Shown here: in pieces, positions 49,607 through 58,545 of the stretch | Position numbering within the stretch: position 1 is the stretch's first letter | Layout of the letters: every line of letters starts with the position of its first letter | Assembly (NCBI RefSeq): GCF_050627025.1 | Contig: NZ_CP192472.1 | Length of the DNA stretch: 64,000 nt | Direction: 5' to 3' (one strand) | Source: Variovorax paradoxus_P | GTDB lineage: Bacteria; Pseudomonadota; Gammaproteobacteria; Burkholderiales; Burkholderiaceae_C | Program-made: the position numbers and the translations under genes | The notes under the pieces: generated by a model | The model's database searches: none | Told to the model about the DNA's origin: nothing | The model's input: the letters and a program-made list of their open reading frames with translations, nothing else

Positions 49607-50572
49607 ATGCGAATGGAACCGACCCTTCAACCTGCCGAATCTCCCCAACACGTGGCGGTGGTCGCCACCGGCGTCATCGGCGCCAGCTGGGCCGCTTTCT
49701 TCCTGGCGAAGGGGCTGGATGTAGAGGCTACCGATCCCTCGCCCGATGCCGAGGCGCGGCTGCGCGCGGCGGTGGCCGCACACTGGCCAACGCTCGAGCG
49801 CTTCGGCCTGGCGAGCGGGGCTTCGGCCGGCCGGCTGCGCTTTCATGCCCGGCTCGAAGACGCGGTGGCGCAGGCCGACTTCGTTCAGGAGAGCGGCCCC
49901 GAGCGGCTGGACTTCAAGACCGACCTGTTCCGGCGCATGGACGAGGCCGCACCGGCCCATGCCATCCTGGCCTCCAGCTCGTCAGGGCTTGCCATCAGCG
50001 CGGTGCAAGCCGAATGCAGGCACCCGGAACGCGTGGTGCTGGGCCATCCGTTCAACCCTCCGCACCTGATTCCGCTGGTGGAGGTGGTGGGTGGCGAGCG
50101 CACATCGGCCGAGACCATCGAACGCACGATGGCCTTCTATGCGGCCATCGGCAAGCGGCCGATCCACGTGAAGCGCGAGGTCAAGGGCCACATTGCCAAC
50201 CGGCTGCAGGCTGCGCTCTGGCGCGAGGCCTTTCACCTCGTCAACGAAGGCGTCGCAAGTGTGGCCGACATCGACGCCGCCATTGCGCACGGCCCCGGCC
50301 TGCGCTGGGCGGTGATGGGGCCCTTCATGAACCTGCACCTCTCGGGCGGCGCGGGCGGCATCGAACACGTGCTCGCGCACTTGGGCGGGCCCATCGAGGA
50401 CTGGTGGAAAGACCTGGGCGCGCCGTCGATGACCGAAGAACTCAAGAAGAAAGTGGCCGAAGGCGTGGCCGAAGAGCTGGGCGCGCGGCGCGTTGCCGAC
50501 CTCGAGGCCGCCCGCGACATCCTGCTGTTAGACCTGATTCGCGCCAAGGCCGATACGGGCAGACTCGACTAG
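49607..50572 (+). CDS. L-carnitine dehydrogenase / 3-hydroxyacyl-CoA dehydrogenase-like
   Basis: A 321-residue NAD-dependent dehydrogenase of the 3-hydroxyacyl-CoA / L-carnitine dehydrogenase family. The Rossmann loop reads VVATGVIGASWAAFF, where the first Gly of GxGxxG is replaced by Ala-Thr. Other motifs: FVQESGPERLDFK, SSSSGLAISA, GHPFNPPHLIPLVEVVGG (catalytic His) and KGHIANRLQAALWREAF. This pattern matches carnitine dehydrogenases better than fatty-acid enzymes. With BKACE it could convert a 3-hydroxy acid to a 3-keto acid that is then cleaved. An ATG two codons later is an alternative start. Confidence 0.85.
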   Translation: MRMEPTLQPAESPQHVAVVATGVIGASWAAFFLAKGLDVEATDPSPDAEARLRAAVAAHWPTLERFGLASGASAGRLRFHARLEDAVAQADFVQESGPERLDFKTDLFRRMDEAAPAHAILASSSSGLAISAVQAECRHPERVVLGHPFNPPHLIPLVEVVGGERTSAETIERTMAFYAAIGKRPIHVKREVKGHIANRLQAALWREAFHLVNEGVASVADIDAAIAHGPGLRWAVMGPFMNLHLSGGAGGIEHVLAHLGGPIEDWWKDLGAPSMTEELKKKVAEGVAEELGARRVADLEAARDILLLDLIRAKADTGRLD

Positions 50573-50587
50573 AAATGACTGCCCCCC

Positions 50588-50658
50588 GGCTTGCCACTTC
50601 GTGTGCTTCGCCACCCCCCGTGGGGGAGGCGCGGTTCGCTTTGGGGCGGCCCGGCAGC
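50588..50658. repeat. Second dispersed repeat type, copy b
   Basis: A shorter block sharing CACTTCGTGT-GCT, a C-run/G-run hairpin (CCACCCCCC-GT-GGGGGAGG) and GGCGGCCCGGCA with the block at 41191-41271. It fills the gap between the dehydrogenase and ligase genes and ends just before the ligase ATG at 50667, leaving no clear ribosome-binding site there. Confidence 0.5.
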
Positions 50659-50666
50659 GACCGCAT

Positions 50667-52475
50667 ATGACCGACGACGACTTCCTCCTGGACGAGAGCC
50701 AGATCGCCCCTCCGCGCACGGTGCGCATCGATTTCGACGACGGCTCCTTCGCGCTGCGTTCGCCGATGGCGCTCAAGCCCTATGCGCGGTGCATCGGCGA
50801 ATGGATCGAACGGTGGGCGCGCGAAACCCCCGACGCGCTGGCCTTTGCGGAACGCGACGAGAGCGGCGAAGGCTGGCGCAAGCTCGACTACCGTGCGCTG
50901 CGCCAGGCCGTGGGCGCGGTGGCGCAGGCGCTGCTCGACCTGAAGATGCCCGCGGGCAAGCCCATCGCAATCCTTTCGGACAACTCGATCGACCATGCCG
51001 TGCTGATGCTCGCGGCCATGCACATCGGCCGCACGGCATGCTCGCTGTCGAGCGCGTATTCGCGCATGGCCAAGGACCCGTCCCGGTTGCACGGCATGCT
51101 GCAGGCGCTGCAACCGGCGCTGGTCTATGCATCGGACGCCAAGGTGTACGGCGGCGCGCTCGCGGGCTGCGGCGTGGAGGCAGTGGCGGTGTTCAGCCGC
51201 AATGCCGATGCACACGCCGGCGCCCTGCCCTTTGCACAGTTGCTTGCGGCCAGCGAAACGCCGGCCGTGATGCAGGCCTACAAAACGGTGCTGCCCGACA
51301 CCCACGCCAAGTACCTGCTGACTTCCGGCTCCACCGGCAAGCCCAAGGTGGTGATCAACACGCACCGCATGCTGTGCGCCAACCAGCAGATGATGGCGCA
51401 GACCTGGCGCTTTCTCGCACTGGAGAAGCCGGTGCTTGTCGACTGGCTGCCCTGGAGCCACACCTTCGGCGCCAACCACAACCTGAACATGGTGCTGTGC
51501 CACGGCGGCGCGCTCTACATCGACGAGGGCCGGCCCGCGCCGGGGCTCATCGAAAAAACCGTGCGCAACCTGCGCGAGGTAAAGCCGACGCTGCTGTTCA
51601 ACGTGCCGCGCGGCTTCGACATGCTGCTGCCGTTTCTCGAGGCCGACGACACCGTCGCCGCGGAAGTATTCTCGCGCCTGCGGCTGGCCTTCTATGCGGC
51701 GGCGGCGCTCGCGCCCTCGACCTGGCAGCGGCTCGAAGCGGTGGCGCAACGCGTGCGGCCCGAGCGGCCGCTGTGGCTCACCACCTCGTGGGGCGCAACC
51801 GAGACGTCGCCGGCCATCACCTCGGCGCACTGGAAGCTCGACGGTGCAGGCTGCATCGGCGCGCCGCTGCCGGGGCTAGAGCTCAAGTTCGTGCCCAACG
51901 GGCAAAAGCTCGAGATGCGCGTGAAGGGCGTCTCGGTGTTTCCGGGCTACCGCAACGCGCCGCGTGAAACGGCGGAAGCTTTCGACGAAGAGGGCTACTA
52001 CCGCATCGGCGATGCGGGCTACCTGGCAAATGCCGACCGGCCCGAGCGCGGCGTGATCTTCAACGGCCGCGTGGCGGAAGACTTCAAGCTCTCGAGCGGC
52101 ACCTGGGTGTCGGTGGGTACCCTGCGCGTCAAGCTGGTGTCGATGCTGGCGCCGCATGCGCAGGACGTGGTCCTGACCGGTCATGACAGCGACGAGATCG
52201 GCATGCTGGTGTTTGCCGCTCCGCAAGCTGCGCCGCAGGCACTTGCAGAGCGAATTGCCGACGTGCTGCGCACACTGCGGGACGAAGGCGCGGGCTCGTC
52301 GCAATGCCCCACGCGCGCGCTGGTGCTCTCAGAGCCGCCCAGCCTCGATGCAGGCGAGATCACCGACAAGGGCTACGTCAACCAGCGCGCGGTGCTCACG
52401 CGGCGCGCGGCCGAGGTAGCACGGCTGCATGCCGGCGCGCACCACGACCTGCAGGTGATACGCCTCTGCGCCTGA
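50667..52475 (+). CDS. Feruloyl-CoA synthase-like AMP ligase
   Basis: A 602-residue adenylate-forming enzyme of the feruloyl-CoA synthetase type. The AMP motif is LLTSGSTGKPKVVINTHRM; DWLPWSHTFGANHNLNMVL and TSWGATETSPAIT are the A5-like segments; RVAEDFKLSSGTWVSVGTL is the feruloyl-type ending region. Characterised relatives activate hydroxycinnamic acids, but the substrate here is unknown and may match the preceding dehydrogenase. The ATG comes directly after a repeat, with no good Shine-Dalgarno. One base separates the stop from the LysR gene on the other strand. Confidence 0.88.
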   Translation: MTDDDFLLDESQIAPPRTVRIDFDDGSFALRSPMALKPYARCIGEWIERWARETPDALAFAERDESGEGWRKLDYRALRQAVGAVAQALLDLKMPAGKPIAILSDNSIDHAVLMLAAMHIGRTACSLSSAYSRMAKDPSRLHGMLQALQPALVYASDAKVYGGALAGCGVEAVAVFSRNADAHAGALPFAQLLAASETPAVMQAYKTVLPDTHAKYLLTSGSTGKPKVVINTHRMLCANQQMMAQTWRFLALEKPVLVDWLPWSHTFGANHNLNMVLCHGGALYIDEGRPAPGLIEKTVRNLREVKPTLLFNVPRGFDMLLPFLEADDTVAAEVFSRLRLAFYAAAALAPSTWQRLEAVAQRVRPERPLWLTTSWGATETSPAITSAHWKLDGAGCIGAPLPGLELKFVPNGQKLEMRVKGVSVFPGYRNAPRETAEAFDEEGYYRIGDAGYLANADRPERGVIFNGRVAEDFKLSSGTWVSVGTLRVKLVSMLAPHAQDVVLTGHDSDEIGMLVFAAPQAAPQALAERIADVLRTLRDEGAGSSQCPTRALVLSEPPSLDAGEITDKGYVNQRAVLTRRAAEVARLHAGAHHDLQVIRLCA

Positions 52476-53393
52476 TCACGAAGGCTGCTCGAACAGCGCC
52501 AGCAGCGTGTTCTTCAGCCACTGGTGCAGCGCGGAGGTTTCGTGCCGCTGGTGCCAGAAGAGTTCGATGATGCGTGCCGGAGCCTCGAGCGGCACCGGCA
52601 TCCGGCGAAGACCCGCCAGGCGCGCGGGCTCGAACTTCTCGGACCACGGCAGCACCGCAATCAGGTCGGAGCGGCGCACCACTTCATACGCCGCGCCGTA
52701 GTGGTTGACCGTTGCGACCAGGTTGCGCTGCAGCCCGCGGCTGTGCAGGAACAAATCGTAGGTCGGCGTGGTCTTGCCCACCAGGCTCACGTCCACGTGG
52801 CGCGCGGCCAGGAATTTCTTCAGCGGGACCCTGTCGGCGCGTGCCAGCGGATGCCCGGTGCGCATGACGCAGACGAAATCGGGCGACCACAGCGCCCTTG
52901 ACTTGAGAAACGCCGGGCGCTGCACTTCCTCGTTGTAGACACTAATCGCGAAGTCGGCCTTGTTGTCGGCCAGCACCTTGTCGAAATCGACCAGCGTGTT
53001 GGGAATGGCGTGGATCTGCATCGAGGGTGCCGACTTGCTGAGCTTGCTTGCGAGCCGCGGCACCACGATGCCGGACACGTAGTCCGACATTGCGATGCTC
53101 AGGCTTGCGGTGCTTCGCAGGGCATCGAAGCGCTCCACGTCGAGCGTGCCGCGAATCGCATGGAGCGACTGCGACAGCGGCTCCCACAGGTCGATGGCCC
53201 GCCGCGTCGGGTTGACGCCGGCACCGCTGCGCACGAAGAGCGCGTCGTCGAAGGTTTCGCGCAAGCGGCGCAGCGCATTGCTGACGGCGGGCTGCGTGAG
53301 CGACAGCTTGCTGGCTGCGCGCGTGACGTTGCCCTCGGTCATGAGGGCTTCGAACACCTTCAGCAGGTTGAGATCGGCGGAGCGGTAGTTCAT
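52476..53393 (-). CDS. LysR-family regulator
   Basis: A 305-residue LysR protein of the NodD/LinR-like branch: MNYRSADLNLLKVFEALMTE and QPAVSNALRRLRETF form the helix-turn-helix. The effector domain begins about residue 90. I chose the MNYRS start because relatives begin there; an upstream ATG at 53411 is also open, and neither has a clear ribosome site. It diverges from the MFS transporter gene and probably controls the MFS-GAF-amidohydrolase genes. Confidence 0.88.
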   Translation of the reverse strand: MNYRSADLNLLKVFEALMTEGNVTRAASKLSLTQPAVSNALRRLRETFDDALFVRSGAGVNPTRRAIDLWEPLSQSLHAIRGTLDVERFDALRSTASLSIAMSDYVSGIVVPRLASKLSKSAPSMQIHAIPNTLVDFDKVLADNKADFAISVYNEEVQRPAFLKSRALWSPDFVCVMRTGHPLARADRVPLKKFLAARHVDVSLVGKTTPTYDLFLHSRGLQRNLVATVNHYGAAYEVVRRSDLIAVLPWSEKFEPARLAGLRRMPVPLEAPARIIELFWHQRHETSALHQWLKNTLLALFEQPS

Positions 53394-53516
53394 TGTGTGC
53401 GGTCCGATCATTCACTGGATCTATAAACACAATCACACGTATAAATTTGTCGTGATATCCCCGCGATCCTACGATCTGCCGCTTCATCGCACCACCACCG
53501 AAGTCGAGGGATTCAC

Positions 53517-54884
53517 ATGACCATGCTGTCGGCTCGCATAGAGCGCCTGCCCTTCTCCGGTTTTCACCGCCGGCTGCTCATGATGGGAGGGCTGGGCTAC
53601 ACCTTCGACGCAATGGACGCCGCGGTGATCGCCTTCGTGCTGCCGGTGCTGCGCACCGAATGGGGGCTCAGCAGCGTGCAGATCGGCGTGCTGGCCAGCG
53701 CAAACTTCATCGGCTTCTTCTTCGGTGCGCTTGTGTCAGGCACCTGCGGAGACCTGTTCGGGCGGCGCGTGGTCATGATGTCGGCGCTGGCGATCTACTG
53801 CGTGGCATCGCTCTTCAGCGGCATGGTCGACAGCTGGACGGTGTTTCTTGCGCTGCGCATCGTGGCCGGCTTCGGCGCCGGTGCAGAGAGCGCAATCATT
53901 GCGCCCTACCTTTCGGAGTTCGTGGCGCGCCGCTACCGGGGCACCTTCACCGGCGCACTGGCGGGCTTCTTCTCGTTCGGCTTCGTCGCGGCGGCGCTGC
54001 TGGGCTACTTCATCGTGCCGGCGCATCCGCAGGGATGGCGCATCGTCATCTTCATTACGGCAATGCCGGTGCTGCTGCTGTTGTGGTGGCGCCGTGCGCT
54101 GCCCGAATCGCCGCGCTGGCTCGAAAGCCAGGGCCGGCAGGCCGAAGCCGAAACCATCGTCGATGCAATGGAGTCCGAGACGGTGCAGCGCGGCCTTGCG
54201 CTGCCCGCGCTCAACGCGCAAGACGTGGCCGCGCCGCCGCCCAGCAACAGCCGCGGCAGCCTGCTGAAGAACTACGCCACGCTGGTGTCCAGCAAGCTCA
54301 TCCGCATCAGCACCATGACCTGGCTGATGTGGCTCGCGATCACCTTCAGCTACTACTCGTTCTTCACGTGGATTCCCAGCCTGCTGATCCAGAACGGCAT
54401 GACGATCACCAAGAGCTTCGGCTACTCGCTCGTGATCTATCTCGCGCAGATTCCGGGCTACTTCTCGGCCGCGTGGCTCAACGAGAAGATCGGCCGGCAG
54501 GCCACCATCGTGAGCTACATGCTGCTGGGCGGCATCTCGGCGCTGGGGCTTGCCTTTACGCACAGCGATGCGCAGATCATGGCGGCGGGCGTTCTGCTGT
54601 CCTTCTTCATGAACGGCACCTATGCGGGTGTCTACGCCTATACGCCAGAGGTGTTTCCAACGCAGGTGCGCGCAACGGGCTCCGGCCTGGCGTCGGCCAT
54701 TGGGCGCATCGGGGGCATCACGGCGCCGATCCTGGTGGGCTTCATCTATCCGGCGCTGGGCTTTGCGGGCGTGTTCGGCATGACCACTGCGGTGCTGCTG
54801 CTGGGTGCGGCGGCCGTCACGTTCATGGGCATTCCAACACGCGGCCGCTCGCTCGAGGACATTGCGGCAACCGAACTTTCCTGA
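53517..54884 (+). CDS. MFS transporter (aromatic-acid/sugar-acid type)
   Basis: A 455-residue major-facilitator protein with 12 membrane helices. LGYTFDAMDAAVIAFVLPVL in helix 1 has the Asp common in the aromatic acid:H+ symporter family; GDLFGRR is the loop 2-3 signature and TPEVFPTQVRATGSG the loop 10-11 motif. The central loop (residues 205-255) is long and soluble. It is first in a three-gene unit with a GAF protein and an amidohydrolase, so it likely imports the amidohydrolase substrate by proton symport (inference). Confidence 0.9.
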   Translation: MTMLSARIERLPFSGFHRRLLMMGGLGYTFDAMDAAVIAFVLPVLRTEWGLSSVQIGVLASANFIGFFFGALVSGTCGDLFGRRVVMMSALAIYCVASLFSGMVDSWTVFLALRIVAGFGAGAESAIIAPYLSEFVARRYRGTFTGALAGFFSFGFVAAALLGYFIVPAHPQGWRIVIFITAMPVLLLLWWRRALPESPRWLESQGRQAEAETIVDAMESETVQRGLALPALNAQDVAAPPPSNSRGSLLKNYATLVSSKLIRISTMTWLMWLAITFSYYSFFTWIPSLLIQNGMTITKSFGYSLVIYLAQIPGYFSAAWLNEKIGRQATIVSYMLLGGISALGLAFTHSDAQIMAAGVLLSFFMNGTYAGVYAYTPEVFPTQVRATGSGLASAIGRIGGITAPILVGFIYPALGFAGVFGMTTAVLLLGAAAVTFMGIPTRGRSLEDIAATELS

Positions 54885-54896
54885 CACAGGACATCC

Positions 54897-55406
54897 ATGC
54901 AACCCAAGCCATTCGACGAATCGCTGTCGGCTGTCGCGCGCGCCCATGCCGACACGCAGCAACCCCAGGCCACCTTCGACGCGCTCGAGAAGGCGGTGGC
55001 CGCAACCATCGGCCACCGGCTCTTCACCATCCTGGTGCACCACCGGGAAGCGCGGGAGTCGGAGCGCGTGTACACCAACATGCGCGAGGCCTACCCTGTG
55101 GGCGGCCGCAAGCCGGTTACCGATTCGCCGTGGATGCAGCAGGTAATGCAGCAAGGGCTGCCTTACATCGGCCGCAACGCGGACGACCTGCGCGACGTTT
55201 TCTATGACCACGAACTCATCGTTTCGCTGGGCTGCCGCAGTGTTCTGAACATTCCGCTGCGCTGGCGCGGCGAGACACTGGGCACGCTCAACATGCTGCA
55301 CGAAGAGAACTGGTACGGCGCCGGGCACGTCGAGCTCGCGCGCGTGTTCGCGCAACTGGCGGTGCCGGCCGTAATGGCGCAATACACCAAGGAGCCCATG
55401 GCATGA
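54897..55406 (+). CDS. GAF-domain protein
   Basis: A 169-residue single GAF domain (about residues 22-160) with no DNA-binding or kinase module. FTILVHHREARESERVYTNM, CRSVLNIPLRWRGETLGTLN and the ending HVELARVFAQLA match the domain's order. Stand-alone GAF proteins in degradation clusters may be small-molecule sensors or, in some families, enzymes. It is 12 bases after the MFS stop and overlaps the amidohydrolase start by four bases (ATGA), so it is coupled to that enzyme. Confidence 0.85.
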   Translation: MQPKPFDESLSAVARAHADTQQPQATFDALEKAVAATIGHRLFTILVHHREARESERVYTNMREAYPVGGRKPVTDSPWMQQVMQQGLPYIGRNADDLRDVFYDHELIVSLGCRSVLNIPLRWRGETLGTLNMLHEENWYGAGHVELARVFAQLAVPAVMAQYTKEPMA

Positions 55407-56650
55407 CCGACGCGGTGCTTTTCAAGAACGCCTCCCTGCTCGATCCGCTGCGCGCCGAGCTGCTGGAAGGCCACGACCTTCTGGTCGAGGACGGGGTGGT
55501 GCGCGAAGTCTCCGACAAGCCGCTCCAGAGCAAGGCGGCGCGGGTCATCGACCTGAAGGGCAAGACGCTGATGCCCGGCCTCATCGACCTGCACGTGCAC
55601 GTGATTGCGGTGGAGCTCAACCTTGCGCGGCAGGTGCACATGCCGAACGTGCTCATTACGCTGCGCAGCGTGCCCATGCTGCGCGGCATGCTGCGCCGCG
55701 GGTTCACCACGGTTCGCGATGCGGGCGGCGCGGGGTTTGCGTTCAAGCAGGCGGTCGAATCGGGGCTGGCCCAGGGGCCGCGCCTGTTCGTCTCGGGCCG
55801 CGCGCTGAGCCAGACGGGCGGCCACGGCGACATGCGGGCGCGTTCCGATTTTCTGGACCCCAACGCCCCCTGCCCGACCTGCGTGCGGGTAGGCGCGCTG
55901 GCACGCGTGGTCGACGGCGTCGACGCCGTACGCCGGGCGGTGCGCGAAGAACTGCAGATGGGCGCAGACCAGATCAAGATCATGGCCTCGGGCGGCGTGG
56001 CCTCGCCGACCGACCCGGTGGGCGCTTTCGGCTACAGCGAGGACGAGATACGCGCCATCGTCGAGGAGGCGCGGGCGCGCGGCACCTACGTGCTGGCCCA
56101 TGCCTACACCGCAGAGGCCATTGCCAGAGCCGTGCGCTGCGGCGTGCGCACCATCGAGCACGGCAACCTGGTCGACGCGTCCACCGCGGCGTTGATGGCG
56201 CAGATGGGCGCCTACGTGGTGCCGACGCTGGTTACCTACGACGCGCTGGCCAACGAGGGCGAGAGCTTCGGCCTGCCCAAGGAAAGCGTCGCCAAGGTGG
56301 CCGACGTTCGCGAAGCGGGCCTGCGCTCGCTGGAGATCTACAAGGCGGCGGGCGTGAAGATGGGCTTTGGCTCCGACCTGCTGGGCGAATCGCAGCGGCT
56401 GCAGAGCGACGAGTTCCGCCTGCGTGCCGAGGTGCTGTCGCCCGCCGAGGCCATTGCCAGTGCCACCGTGATCGGCGCCGAAGTGTTGGGCATGCCAGAC
56501 CGCCTGGGCAGTCTGGTGCCGGGTGCGCTCGCCGACGTCCTGGTTGTCGACGGCAATCCGCTGCGCGACGTTTCGTGCCTGCTGGGGCAAGGCGAGCGCA
56601 TTCCGCTGGTCATGAAGGAGGGGGCGATCCAGTTCAACGAGCTGGAGTAG
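55403..56650 (+). CDS. Amidohydrolase family protein
   Basis: A 415-residue metal-dependent amidohydrolase of the prolidase/imidazolonepropionase-like branch. The zinc motif HxH is in GLIDLHVHVI (residues 61-70). Further ligands are Lys in QIKIMASGGVAS (possible carboxylated Lys), His in VLAHAYTAEA, His in TIEHGNLVD and Asp in FGSDLLGE. Such enzymes hydrolyse cyclic amides, peptides or organophosphates, and some open heterocyclic rings. Its final 17 bases overlap the convergent AsmA-like gene. Confidence 0.88.
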   Translation: MTDAVLFKNASLLDPLRAELLEGHDLLVEDGVVREVSDKPLQSKAARVIDLKGKTLMPGLIDLHVHVIAVELNLARQVHMPNVLITLRSVPMLRGMLRRGFTTVRDAGGAGFAFKQAVESGLAQGPRLFVSGRALSQTGGHGDMRARSDFLDPNAPCPTCVRVGALARVVDGVDAVRRAVREELQMGADQIKIMASGGVASPTDPVGAFGYSEDEIRAIVEEARARGTYVLAHAYTAEAIARAVRCGVRTIEHGNLVDASTAALMAQMGAYVVPTLVTYDALANEGESFGLPKESVAKVADVREAGLRSLEIYKAAGVKMGFGSDLLGESQRLQSDEFRLRAEVLSPAEAIASATVIGAEVLGMPDRLGSLVPGALADVLVVDGNPLRDVSCLLGQGERIPLVMKEGAIQFNELE

Positions 56651-57974
56651 CGCCCTGCTTCCGGGGTGCGGGCGCGGCTTTTTTGGCGGGCGCCTCCGTG
56701 CCGAACAGCTTTTCCACCTGCTGCCCCAGGCGCGCACCAATGGCCGTGCCCACGCCGGGCAGCACCGCGCTGCCGACCGCGGCGCCGGCCAGCGCACCGC
56801 CCGTGAGTGAAATCTGCGGGTCGCTTGCGGTGCCGCCGATCTTGAGCGGCATGCCCACGACCCCGTCGACCAGGTCGACCGCCAGATCGCCGTCCAGCTT
56901 TCGGTTGAAGAACCGCAGGTTGCCGCTGGCAGTGAGCACGCCCGAACGCGCCTTGAGGTTGGTGTAGCGCAGCACGATGCCGTCTTCGGTGCCCTGCGTT
57001 TCGAGGGTGCCGGTGAGCTCGTCGAGCGGCGTGGTGCCGCTGCGGTCCGTGCCCGCGGTAAGCACCGTCTTGGCAAGGTCGAGCCCGGTGAGCGTGGCGG
57101 GGCGAACCGAAAAGGTGGTGCGCGTACGCATGCCGCGGACCAGCCCGCCCAGGTCGCCGGCTTCGGCCACCAGCGTGGAAAAGCCCGAGACCTTGCCGGC
57201 GACCGCAGTGCGCCGTCCGAAGGCTTGCACCAGGCCTTCGATGTCGACTTGCCGGGGCTCCAGCTCGGCCGACAGGCGCAGCTTGTCCTCCGGCTGCGCT
57301 TCCAGCAGGGTGACGCCGTTCCACGTGCCGCCGCCCACGTCGATGCGGGTGCGCCACCGGTCTTGCCCTGCGGCGGCGCGGTCCAAGCGCAAGCGGGCGG
57401 GAGGCGATGCGCCGGCGCGTTCGAGGCGCGCCTGGCGCGGGCGCCAATTGGCGTCGAAGCTGATCTCTCCGTCGTAGGCCAGCGCAATGTCGCGCCGGTC
57501 GATCCAGACGACGTCGCGCCAGCGCAGCTTTTCGAGCGGCACGGGGGCCAGCGTCCAGGGCGAAGGCAACGCGACGATGTTGCCGGCCTCCTTCGGCTTG
57601 GGTTCCTTGCCGCGAAACGCGCGAAACGATTCGCGCGGCAGCACCAGGCTTTCGATCTCGGCTTCGTCCACGGCGACGACCCGGCCGAGCAGTTCCGTGA
57701 GCTTGAGCTGCACCGTGATGCGGCGCAGCGTGATCGGGCGGGGCTGGTCGGTAGAAACGTTGGAAAGCACGAGCACCGGCGCCGGCAGCAGCGACCAATG
57801 CGCACCGCCCACCTTCAGGCCAATGCCGAATCGCTTCTCGAAGGCTTCGGAAATTCGCACCGCCACCTCTTCGTCGCTTGGCAAGCGGGTGCTCACCACC
57901 CATACCAGCGCCCCGGCCCCGATCAACAGGACCACGGCAATGCCGGCCAGCCAGCGTCTGAGAGGGTGCTTCAT
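56634..57974 (-). CDS. AsmA-family protein
   Basis: A 446-residue inner-membrane-anchored protein. An N-terminal helix (residues 9-28, AGIAVVLLIGAGALVWVV) is followed by AsmA-type beta-rich sequence (residues 35-130, with AHWSLLPAPVLVLSNVS) and a C-terminal DUF/AsmA block (about 330-410, GNLRFFNRKLDGDLAVDLV). AsmA relatives help move phospholipid between membranes. The tail is Ala/Lys/Pro-rich. Single gene; it diverges from the thioesterase gene. Confidence 0.85.
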   Translation of the reverse strand: MKHPLRRWLAGIAVVLLIGAGALVWVVSTRLPSDEEVAVRISEAFEKRFGIGLKVGGAHWSLLPAPVLVLSNVSTDQPRPITLRRITVQLKLTELLGRVVAVDEAEIESLVLPRESFRAFRGKEPKPKEAGNIVALPSPWTLAPVPLEKLRWRDVVWIDRRDIALAYDGEISFDANWRPRQARLERAGASPPARLRLDRAAAGQDRWRTRIDVGGGTWNGVTLLEAQPEDKLRLSAELEPRQVDIEGLVQAFGRRTAVAGKVSGFSTLVAEAGDLGGLVRGMRTRTTFSVRPATLTGLDLAKTVLTAGTDRSGTTPLDELTGTLETQGTEDGIVLRYTNLKARSGVLTASGNLRFFNRKLDGDLAVDLVDGVVGMPLKIGGTASDPQISLTGGALAGAAVGSAVLPGVGTAIGARLGQQVEKLFGTEAPAKKAAPAPRKQGATPAR

Positions 57975-58058
57975 CGCAGCAAGTTAGCACGCAAAGGAGA
58001 CTGCCATTGTCAGCCGCCATCGCTATAGTTTCCAGCACATCCGTACTGGAGAAAACGA

Positions 58059-58481
58059 ATGCGAATCTGGAAGAAAGACATCTCGGTCGAAGAGCTGACC
58101 CGCAACCACGTCGGCACCGCTGTTTCCACGCTGGGCATGGAGTTCCTGGAGGTAGGCGACGATTTCATCCGCGCCCGCGTGCCGGTGGACGAGCGCACGC
58201 GCCAGCCGTACGGCATCTTGCACGGGGGCGTGTCGGTGGTGCTGGCCGAAACGCTGGGCTCGTGCGGCGCGCACTACTCCGCCCCAGAGGGCGACCGGGC
58301 GGTGGGTCTGGACATCAATGCCAACCACATCCGCTCGGCCACGAGCGGATGGGTTACCGGCACGGCACGGCCGGTGCACCGCGGGCGCACCACGCAGGTG
58401 TGGCAGATCGACATGACCAACGATGCAGGCGACCTGACCTGCGTCTCGCGCATCACAATGGCGGTGCTGCCGCCGCGCTAG
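58059..58481 (+). CDS. Hotdog-fold thioesterase (YdiI/EntH type)
   Basis: A 140-residue hotdog thioesterase. RQPYGILHGGVSVVLAETLG carries the HGG motif and catalytic Glu of the YdiI/MenI/EntH group, and GLDINANHIRSAT is the second conserved block. It hydrolyses aryl or acyl-CoA thioesters in the cytoplasm, often as a proofreading enzyme. GGAG lies upstream of the ATG. It precedes the uracil permease gene by 64 bases, and the two may share a transcript. Confidence 0.9.
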   Translation: MRIWKKDISVEELTRNHVGTAVSTLGMEFLEVGDDFIRARVPVDERTRQPYGILHGGVSVVLAETLGSCGAHYSAPEGDRAVGLDINANHIRSATSGWVTGTARPVHRGRTTQVWQIDMTNDAGDLTCVSRITMAVLPPR

Positions 58482-58545
58482 CAACTGGAAAAGCGGCCGG
58501 AAGAAGCCCACCGGGCACATAAAACCATCGAGGAGATAACCACTC

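Noticed and set aside
55202..57805. An 867-codon minus-strand frame over the GAF, amidohydrolase and AsmA region
   Set aside because: Composition is Arg/Ser/Pro-rich and it conflicts with three genes bearing clear motifs.
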